Shown piece after piece: positions 18,946-25,849 of a stretch of 64,000 nt of DNA (position 1 is its first letter; each line of letters starts with the position of its first letter). The DNA lies in assembly GCF_900089775.1 (NCBI RefSeq), contig NZ_FLOB01000013.1, positions 1 to 64,000 on the forward strand. The letters run 5' to 3'. The position numbers were made by a program, and so were the translations under genes. The notes under the pieces were generated by a model. It did not search any database and was not told where the DNA came from. It worked only from the letters and a program-made list of their open reading frames with translations. This stretch comes from Marinomonas spartinae (lineage in GTDB: Bacteria; Pseudomonadota; Gammaproteobacteria; Pseudomonadales; Marinomonadaceae).

Positions 18946-19984
18946 ATGCCAAGAGCCAGAAGTTTGCAAGTTAGTTTACAAGATACGCCTTTCTATCACT
19001 GTGTTTCTCGTTGTGTCCGTAGGGCGTTTTTGTGTGGAGAAGATCCGGTTTCTGGTGCAAGCTTTGAGCACCGCCGTGGCTGGGTTGAAGAGCGTTTGTT
19101 ATTCTTAGCCAGTGTCTTTGCTATCGATGTTTGTGCCTATGCGGTAATGAGTAACCACCTTCATGTGGTGTTGCATATCCATGCAGAAAAAGCGGCGAAG
19201 TGGTCTACATTAGAGGTTCTGCAAAGGTGGCATAAGTTACATAAAGGCACCTTGTTTACACAGCAATATGTAAGAGGGGAATCATTGCCAGACTATGCAA
19301 TGGCTTTGGTAGAAGCGTCTGCTGAAGCTTATAGAAGCCGCCTTATGGACATTAGCTGGTTCATGAAAGAGCTTAATGAGCCAATTGCTCGACAGGCAAA
19401 TTTTGAAGACAACTGCACTGGTAGGTACTATTCGCATCGTTTCACTCGCTCACCCTTCGGGCCCGCTAAAGCGGTTCAAATTTTTACAAAATTAGTGGGA
19501 GGGCCGTTTTAAATCTCAGGCGCTGCTTGATGAGGCTGCACTGGCTGCTTGTATGACTTATGTTGATCTTAATCCATTAAGGGCAAAAATAAGTGAAACG
19601 CCAGAAGCCTCGGAATTTACTAGCGTTAAAAAGCGTGTGGTCGCAGCTAAACATCAAAAGCAACCAAAATTGCTTTATCCTTTTGTCGGTAACCCCAGAG
19701 AAAACATGCCGGATGGCCTACCTTTTGAATTATTAGATTACCTCGAATTGGTTGATATGACTGGGCGAATCATCCGAGAAGATAAGCGAGGTTCAATAGA
19801 TGTTTCTTTATTGCCGATTCTTCAACGACTCAATATACTCTCAGAAAATTGGCTTTGTATCGCCACAGAATTTGGCGCAAGAACCGGTGCTGTTGTTGGT
19901 GCCGAACAATCTATTGTGCACTATTGTGATTCAAATAAACTAAACAGAAAACCAAGATCCAGTCATAACCGACTACTCGCTTAG
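18946..19984 (+). pseudogene. REP-associated tyrosine transposase broken by an insertion of about 67 bp
   Basis: The first frame (18946-19512) encodes MPRARSLQVSLQDTPFYHCV, VMSNHLHVVLHI (HUH motif HLH) and QRWHKLHKGTLFTQQY, then NCTGR. The family motif expected next, FWEGRFKSQALLDEAALAAC, appears 70 bp later in another frame (WEGRF from 19496) and runs to 19984 with MTYVDLNPLRAK. The 70-bp stretch at 19426-19495 is foreign to the family and contains a CCGC-TAAA-GCGG hairpin. It shifts the frame, causing a TAA at 19510. A LexA-like box precedes the gene. Separate translation of the two halves is possible but unlikely to give active transposase. Confidence 0.85.
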
Positions 19985-20432
19985 CTTCATTCCAGCATTC
20001 ATAGCCTTTCTTTATATACTAATCATGTATTAGTAAATTTACTCGCCTAAAAACCCAATAACCAGCCTTTTTAGCAGTTAGTTATCCCTTAACGAAACGA
20101 TAAAAGATGAATTCCATATAAATTCTTTCTGTGAAGAAGATAGTTTTGTATGACGTAGCTAGGTATTTAATATGGGTGTCTCACAAAACTTCTGACGCAA
20201 AAAGTCTGCTCTATACGATCTTCTTAGACAAGATGACCATGAATTTCCCCATGATGATCTCCGTGTGTTTTGCATCTGATACCAAAGTGACACTGTAAGT
20301 GAAGGCAGATTGTTCTATGGTCGAAAAGGTTCTGTATACCATCTTCTAGTTGAGTGGAGTTAGTTAAGCCCTTATCTAGCTCTTCATTTGGTAAACAAGA
20401 CAGGCCGATTAACACTATTGAGGAGAGACATA
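19985..20432. other. Upstream region of the MNIO operon, no gene seen
   Basis: About 450 bp of AT-rich sequence between the RAYT remnant and the ferritin-like gene. It contains the right 11-bp inverted end at 20172-20182. No supported ORF is visible. The operon promoter should lie here, but I cannot place -35/-10 boxes with confidence. Confidence 0.6.
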
Positions 20433-22694
20433 ATGGAATTTCAACGTCTGGCAGCGGCGCATTTGAAACATAACCCTGATATCACAAAGCGAAGCCCAAA
20501 GCATATTTTAGCTGATATGAACGCGTTACACTGTTTGGCTCAAGCCGCGGTGAATGTGGAGTTATTTACCATCCCTTTGTATATGACGACTATGTATTCC
20601 ATTCAGGGAATGCATAGCATCACGGAAAAACCACCTGAAGGCCAAAAGCCACTCTACTATGGCCGTCGCTGGCCTGGGATAACGCCTACGCCAAAACCGA
20701 CAACAGAGAACGAAACGGCCTGTAATACGTATTTCAGCGTTTTTATTCAAGAAATGCTGCATTTGCAATTGGCCTCTAATATTTGCAGTGCACTGGGTAA
20801 TAACTACAAGTTAAAAACACTTTATGGGCCTGGTGGCTACTATGTGAGTAATGATATTTTGCATCCGGTATTTACTTCGCCTTTGCTGGTTAACAAGAAT
20901 AATGGCTGGATTTGCTACGGCCCAGACAAAACAACCATTCCACATATTCTTGATCTGACAGACTTAGATGACCCTATATACAGCAAAATTAAGGTCAAGC
21001 TAGGCGGTCTTGATGAGAACAGTATTCACCTTGCGTTAGCAATTGAAGAGGATGCAGCAGAACTGGCTGCCAAGATTAAGCTTGATGCCAGAGATAAATA
21101 CATCGCCACAAAAAATGGTGGGGTAATCGGCAACGTGCCCTTTAAAGACTGGAAAGTAACATCGACGGAAGTCGATCTGCCCATGTTTGGCTCGATAGCA
21201 GCCATGTATGAATGCCTTGCTGCCTATCTGAATATAAGTTATGACTTCAGTGAGCAAGGAGAGAAACGGTCAATCACTATTGATGTTGAAGATATTGATA
21301 TTGATGGTAACGATCAAATCAAAGAAGAAACCATTGAGATAGAAGACCGGTTTGTCCGTGAAGATCAGACGGTTCACCTGTTTGATTTAGTCTTTAATCC
21401 TGACTCAGTACAGCAGGATCTATTTAATACAGAAGGGGAAGGTCATCCATTAGCTGAATTTCCTAAAATGAAAACGCGTTTAGACGCAGATATCAGCGCG
21501 GAAGCGGCTAAGCAGCATATTTTCCAAATGATGAATGCCATTACAGATCAGGGTGAAGGCTCAACCATGAAGATTGAGCCAACGCCTATGTATAAGGCTA
21601 CGCCAGGTCTGTTACGCAGTGTCGAAAAAGATTATCGGCCAGACTTCACTGCCCTTAAAGCAGACTATATCCAGTATGGCGATGATGGTCAGCAATTGTC
21701 AGAGTCAGGCAGCGCTGTTGCGCGCCATGATAATGGGAGTAAAGACCATTATGAGCGCTTTGCGGAAGTGAAAGAGCTGATGGATAGCGGCAAGATCACC
21801 ACATGGGCAGACTGGCACAAAGCCGACAATACTTGGAAAGCAAGTGACCTAGCGACACCTGATTTCGAAAATAACCCCCTTAAAGACGCCATTCCAAGTG
21901 CAGAGGCTGTTGCTAATGCCTTAAATAACATGAATACGCCAGATAAGGATAAACGCAACGCAAACTTTGAAGAAATGAGCCGTGTGGCAGCTGGCGCGAT
22001 TGCCGGGATCACTACAGTGCTCAACACCTACTGGACTAATCCAAAAGGGGAATTTCCATTCCCTTCTATGTCTGGCTCCGGTGATCGCGTGTCTATTTGC
22101 TGGGCGATCTTTGGTAAAGCGCCGGATCTTAGCTTGGGAGAATACCATCGTATTGGTGAAAAAGAGCGTTTGAAAGATAAGCCACCTTATCTATACCATG
22201 CCTGTCAGGGCATGGCTTTAATGCCACAGCCAGATACGGATTTAAACCTGTGTGCTTCAAAAGAAGTGTTCCATACCTGTCGAGGTTCGAACCAATGTAA
22301 AAGCGAAGGAGGTTGTGGCTTCGTACAAAAAGTTGGTAACAGCGGCGGTGGCTGTGGTGGTGTGAAAATCAAAACGGGGTCTGGCAATACGGACTCTACT
22401 TTGTACTCTGCTCCAGCTGATAATGCTTGTGGAGCGCAAGGAGGTTGTGCAGTGCCGATTTCAGCTTCTCAGCTTTATCCAGAAGACGGTGAAATGGCGG
22501 TGTTCACATTCAACCCTGAAACGCTTGAACCCTGTAAAGAAGAGGAAACCGTATCCTTTAAACGGGGTGAAGGTGTGTACGATATAGCTTGGGAAGCATA
22601 CGCCAAAGCGCTTGCAGCAGAAGATCCAAGCAAGACACCAGAGCCGAAACCTGAAGTGTCTGATTTACGTTTGGTATTCCCTCCTTCAACCTGA
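20433..22694 (+). CDS. VioB-like ferritin-fold protein with Cys-rich C-terminal tail, candidate MNIO substrate
   Basis: A 753-aa protein starting MEFQRLAAAHLKHNPD at 20433 after GAGGAGA. The N-terminal part (MNALHCLAQAAVNVELFTIP, and the EMLHLQLASN segment) matches the ferritin-like domain of VioB/RebD-type iminophenyl-pyruvate dimer synthases, with Glu and His residues that could bind iron. The tail differs: nine Cys codons lie within 22203-22535, including HTCRGSNQCKSEGGC and a second CGAQGGC. These CxxxGGC and CxGxNxC patterns resemble Cys-rich peptides modified by DUF692 (MNIO) enzymes. A DUF692 gene and its DUF2063 partner follow on the same strand. The domain match is seen; the idea that the tail is modified and binds metal (copper or iron) is inferred. 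No signal peptide is visible. Confidence 0.8.
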   Translation: MEFQRLAAAHLKHNPDITKRSPKHILADMNALHCLAQAAVNVELFTIPLYMTTMYSIQGMHSITEKPPEGQKPLYYGRRWPGITPTPKPTTENETACNTYFSVFIQEMLHLQLASNICSALGNNYKLKTLYGPGGYYVSNDILHPVFTSPLLVNKNNGWICYGPDKTTIPHILDLTDLDDPIYSKIKVKLGGLDENSIHLALAIEEDAAELAAKIKLDARDKYIATKNGGVIGNVPFKDWKVTSTEVDLPMFGSIAAMYECLAAYLNISYDFSEQGEKRSITIDVEDIDIDGNDQIKEETIEIEDRFVREDQTVHLFDLVFNPDSVQQDLFNTEGEGHPLAEFPKMKTRLDADISAEAAKQHIFQMMNAITDQGEGSTMKIEPTPMYKATPGLLRSVEKDYRPDFTALKADYIQYGDDGQQLSESGSAVARHDNGSKDHYERFAEVKELMDSGKITTWADWHKADNTWKASDLATPDFENNPLKDAIPSAEAVANALNNMNTPDKDKRNANFEEMSRVAAGAIAGITTVLNTYWTNPKGEFPFPSMSGSGDRVSICWAIFGKAPDLSLGEYHRIGEKERLKDKPPYLYHACQGMALMPQPDTDLNLCASKEVFHTCRGSNQCKSEGGCGFVQKVGNSGGGCGGVKIKTGSGNTDSTLYSAPADNACGAQGGCAVPISASQLYPEDGEMAVFTFNPETLEPCKEEETVSFKRGEGVYDIAWEAYAKALAAEDPSKTPEPKPEVSDLRLVFPPST

Positions 22695-22732
22695 TTGAGG
22701 GCTATAGCGCCCGTTGTACTGCCAGATGGCGA

Positions 22733-22755
22733 AAGCGGTTCGTTAAGAACCGCTT
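22733..22755 (+). promoter_or_regulatory. Intercistronic hairpin between the ferritin-like gene and the MNIO gene
   Basis: A perfect 9-bp stem AAGCGGTTC (22733-22741) / GAACCGCTT (22747-22755) with a 5-nt loop lies in the 120-bp gap. The following GTTATTTGG is a poor T tract, so it may be a leaky terminator or mRNA-stabilising stem that lowers expression of the enzyme relative to the upstream protein, as seen in many precursor-enzyme operons (inference). Confidence 0.6.
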
Positions 22756-22814
22756 GTTATTTGGCAAACGGAAATGGCATTAAATTTGGCGAGGTTATAG
22801 TGTGGAGGTGTTAT

Positions 22815-23786
22815 ATGACCAATGGAGAGGGAGTCGCGTTTGATAATGTCGCTACTCAAGAGTCGTTGGGTTATGGAGTGGGGTTACGTTCATGTCATTT
22901 TACTTGGTTAGAACGGAACCTATTACCAGCGCAGACGGGAGTTGATTTTTTTGAAGCCATTACGGAAAACATACTGGATCATGGCGGTTATGCTCGGCAA
23001 TTGTTGTTTAAGCTGCGTGAACATTACCCGATTGTGCTACATGGAGTATCTTTATCGATTGGCTCAACGGATCCACTGAATCTCGATTATTTAAATAAGG
23101 TGAAAGCCTTGTCCCAAGCGCTACAACCAGAGTGGATTTCCGATCATTTATGTTGGACTGGAATCATGGGAGTGAACACCCATGATTTATTACCCATGCC
23201 CCTAACCCATGAAAGTCTTGAGCAGGTGGCACACAAGGTTCATCAAGTACAAGAGATACTAGAGCGGCCCATGGTATTGGAGAACCCAAGTAGCTATCTT
23301 GAGTTTGCCGAGAACGATTATAGCGAATGGGATTTCTTGTCAGAGCTCGTTAAGCAAACGGGATGTCAGCTCCTGTTGGACTTGAATAATATCTACGTTA
23401 GTGGCTTTAACCTTGGCTTTGATCCTTATGAATACCTAGCTGGAATCCCATTACAGTCAGTGGTTCAATGCCATTTAGCAGGGCCATCAGACTGCGGCAC
23501 ACATATGATTGATACCCATGATCAGCCTATTCCAACACCGGTTTGGCAATTGTATGAGGCGTTTATCAAAGCGCGTGGTAACCACGTCACGACCTTACTT
23601 GAATGGGATGCTAATATTCCTTCGTTCCCAGAGTTAGTTGCAGAATTAAATCTGGCGAAAGAAGCGTTACAAGGCCGAATACCGCAACGGGTCTGTACAC
23701 AAGACAGTGATGCTCTATCGACTTCTATTGCTGCTCATCTTGAGCGATCTCACCTTGATGTTGTAAACCGTGAGGCCGTGAAATGA
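22815..23786 (+). CDS. DUF692 family multinuclear non-heme iron oxygenase (MNIO, MbnB/BufB-like)
   Basis: A 323-aa protein starting at ATG 22815 with GGAGG seven bases upstream; an upstream extension of the frame lacks family features. TIM-barrel motifs of DUF692 are present: GVGLRSCHFTW, FFEAITEN, VLHGVSLSIGSTDPL, WISDHLCW, LENPSSYLEF, LLLDLNNIYVS, HLAGPSDCG, DTHDQPI and LLEWDANIPSF. These carry the His, Asp, Glu and Asn ligands of the two- or three-iron site. Known members (MbnB, TglH, ChrH, BufB) oxidise Cys side chains of peptides, for example to oxazolone-thioamide or thiooxazole. The nearest candidate substrate is the Cys-rich tail of the preceding gene product. It overlaps the DUF2063 gene by 4 bp, implying translational coupling. 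Confidence 0.92.
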   Translation: MTNGEGVAFDNVATQESLGYGVGLRSCHFTWLERNLLPAQTGVDFFEAITENILDHGGYARQLLFKLREHYPIVLHGVSLSIGSTDPLNLDYLNKVKALSQALQPEWISDHLCWTGIMGVNTHDLLPMPLTHESLEQVAHKVHQVQEILERPMVLENPSSYLEFAENDYSEWDFLSELVKQTGCQLLLDLNNIYVSGFNLGFDPYEYLAGIPLQSVVQCHLAGPSDCGTHMIDTHDQPIPTPVWQLYEAFIKARGNHVTTLLEWDANIPSFPELVAELNLAKEALQGRIPQRVCTQDSDALSTSIAAHLERSHLDVVNREAVK

Positions 23787-24679
23787 CCAAGAATCATAAA
23801 GCCAAAGAGGCTCTACAGTCAGCCCAGGCCACTTTGCAACAACAGCAGCAATGGTTGTTTCGACAAATCTTACAGGGACGACCTGACGTGAATTCCTCAC
23901 AGTGGATTAACGGTTCACAAACCTTTCCAGTGGAAGAACGTTTAAGCGTGTATCAAACGGGCTATCGCTTGCGTTTACTAGAATGCATGCAAGTGGAATT
24001 CCCCGCGTTGCATGTTTATCTAGGAGATGATGTGTTTCGAATGTTTGCGTTGGGCTATTTGCAACAAATGCCGTCGCGGCACTATAGCCTTTACGAACTT
24101 GGCGCACACTTCGCCGCTTTTTTAAGGGACACACGTCCAACGCCAGAGCAAGCCAATATGCCAGAACAAATGGCTCTCTATTTGGCATTGCCAGAGCAGT
24201 TAGCCCAGCTGGAACGTGCCCAAGCCACAAGTATTCGAGCACAGGGCCAAGAAGATTTGGCTGTAGGAGGGCTAGGGTTTCAGATTATGACTTGGCCCAA
24301 TCTTTCCCTGCCTGAAACCAGCCAACTGGTCGAGGTAGACTTTGATCTACTGACTTATCTACAACAAGTCGAAAGCTATCTTGCACAGCAAGACAATAGT
24401 GATGATGGTGCTAGCCCAGAAGGTAAGCGAAGCAAGCCAGACAAACCAGCGTTAAAATCCCAAGCGCTATTGGTATTTCGTGAGCACTATCGCGTTAATA
24501 TTGTGCGCCTTGAATCTTGGCAGGCATCTATTATCAAAGCTTTTCAGACGACAGGCGAGGTAAATTGGGCCGCCATTGCCAGCCTATGTGGCATTCCTGA
24601 ACACGAATTGCTTATGCGCTTAAACCTTTGGTTACCGGAAGCCATACGACGTAACCAAGTGAGTGTTAATAGGGTCTAA
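23783..24679 (+). CDS. DUF2063 family MNIO partner protein (MbnC/BufC-like)
   Basis: A 298-aa protein whose ATG overlaps the TGA of the MNIO gene (ATGA at 23783). The N-terminal half is typical DUF2063: FPVEERLSVYQTGYRLRLLE, then FPALHVYLGDDVFRMFALGY. The C-terminal part (LLVFREHYRVNIVRLESW and MRLNLWLPEAIRRN) adds a second domain seen in fused partners. In known systems this partner binds the leader or substrate and presents it to the DUF692 enzyme. A Gln-rich stretch at residues 12-24 is a likely flexible N-terminus. No transporter or separate precursor gene follows. Confidence 0.9.
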   Translation: MTKNHKAKEALQSAQATLQQQQQWLFRQILQGRPDVNSSQWINGSQTFPVEERLSVYQTGYRLRLLECMQVEFPALHVYLGDDVFRMFALGYLQQMPSRHYSLYELGAHFAAFLRDTRPTPEQANMPEQMALYLALPEQLAQLERAQATSIRAQGQEDLAVGGLGFQIMTWPNLSLPETSQLVEVDFDLLTYLQQVESYLAQQDNSDDGASPEGKRSKPDKPALKSQALLVFREHYRVNIVRLESWQASIIKAFQTTGEVNWAAIASLCGIPEHELLMRLNLWLPEAIRRNQVSVNRV

Positions 24680-24713
24680 ACTATTGATTTCAATTAAAAA
24701 TGCTTAAATCTAG

Positions 24714-24840
24714 GCTTTCTATGCGAGGGCTGTTTTTGTACGACAAGGTGGCATAAACGTCATAAAGGCATATTGTTCACACAGCAATATGCCAGAGGAG
24801 GCAAGAAATCCAAGATATCTTAAGAAAGTCAAAATCAATG
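24714..24840 (+). pseudogene. Mosaic remnant of RAYT transposase genes
   Basis: Three short stretches match RAYT genes elsewhere in this window. The first (24714-24742) resembles the CVRRAFLC region near 19012. The next (GACAAGGTGGCATAA to CAGCAATATG, about 24743-24800) matches 19220-19275. The last (AAGAAATCCAAGATATCTT, about 24804-24840) resembles the RAYT C-terminus at 18549-18584. The pieces come from two RAYT types joined by deletions. No coding capacity remains. Confidence 0.6.
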
Positions 24841-24937
24841 ATGCTATTAAGTGGCAAAATAAACCAATAACATCCAATTTTTACGTTACTATGGTCAAAT
24901 AGTGACGACACCTATCCAATCCCAGTAGAGCGGACGC

Positions 24938-25849
24938 ATGGACATTAAGCAACTGAAGTTTTTATTAGCCCTTGAGCAAACCAGACACTTTGGGAAAGCG
25001 GCTGAGCTTTGTCATGTCACACAGCCAACCTTATCCATGAGAATCAGTAATTTAGAGGAAGAGTTGGGGCTGGAGTTGGTGGTTCGAGGCCACCGATTTG
25101 AAGGTTTTTCAGAGCCAGGTTTGCGCATTCTGGCTTGGGCAAAAACACTGTTAGCCACACACGATGGTTTATTGGCAGAAGCCGCAAATTGTCGAGGGAA
25201 ATTGGTTGGTAATTTATCCATTGGTATGGTGCCTCTTTCCTGTTTTGATCCCACTCGTTTGCTAAAGCCTTTGTCTCAGCGTTATCCAGAACTGACCTAT
25301 TCGCTCTCATCGCTTAGTTCAGAGGCAATCATCGATCAGCTGATGCGCAATCAATTGGATCTCGGTATTTGTTATATTGATGAAGTGGATCAAGGGCAGT
25401 TCGATATCATTGATCTTGGCATCACCCAAATGGGCCTTATGTATTCCGGTGAGTTTTTTCAATTTGACAATGAAGAGGTTGAATGGGAAGAGGTGATAGA
25501 AAAGCCGCTGGGTCTTCTGGATGCGACAATGAGCTTTCGTCAATCCATTACCCATATCTTACGCAACCTGCACTTAACGCCCAATGTGATTCTTGAGAGC
25601 GACTCCAGTTACCATCTTATTCAGGCGGTAGCATCCGGATTATGTTGCACAATTATGCCCATGGAAGAAGGCATTGAAGCGTTAAGTGACAATCTTAAAT
25701 TAAAGCCCATAAAAAATGGCCTTTCGCCTTCACAAATCGGGCTGATTATTCGCAAATCCGTGCCAAGATCCGCCCTTGCAGAACAGTGTTTTAAAGAGGC
25801 GACGGAACTCTTTACCCAGCAACCTCTACTTGATCACGACTCTCAATGA
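24938..25849 (+). CDS. LysR family transcriptional regulator
   Basis: A 303-aa protein with an N-terminal winged helix-turn-helix (MDIKQLKFLLALEQTRHFGK, then CHVTQPTLSMRISNLEEELG) and a C-terminal periplasmic-binding-like effector domain (LVGNLSIGMVPL to about residue 290). It is convergent with the FdhF/YdeP-type oxidoreductase; the two stop codons overlap (25843-25849). LysR genes next to this oxidoreductase family are common, so it may regulate it, but its own promoter and the convergent layout do not prove this. The effector is unknown. Confidence 0.93.
   Translation: MDIKQLKFLLALEQTRHFGKAAELCHVTQPTLSMRISNLEEELGLELVVRGHRFEGFSEPGLRILAWAKTLLATHDGLLAEAANCRGKLVGNLSIGMVPLSCFDPTRLLKPLSQRYPELTYSLSSLSSEAIIDQLMRNQLDLGICYIDEVDQGQFDIIDLGITQMGLMYSGEFFQFDNEEVEWEEVIEKPLGLLDATMSFRQSITHILRNLHLTPNVILESDSSYHLIQAVASGLCCTIMPMEEGIEALSDNLKLKPIKNGLSPSQIGLIIRKSVPRSALAEQCFKEATELFTQQPLLDHDSQ

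Larger units (their letters stand above)
18865..20182 (+). mobile_element. RAYT locus bounded by 11-bp inverted repeats
   Basis: GAGACACCCAT at 18865-18875 and its inverse ATGGGTGTCTC at 20172-20182 bracket the third RAYT gene. They may be the REP/inverted REP ends recognised by this transposase subgroup. The assignment is inferred from placement; 11 bp alone could be chance. Confidence 0.5.

Noticed and set aside
20388..20432. Upstream start for the ferritin-like protein, adding 15 residues
   Set aside because: The start at 20433 has a strong GAGGAGA site and gives the family N-terminus.
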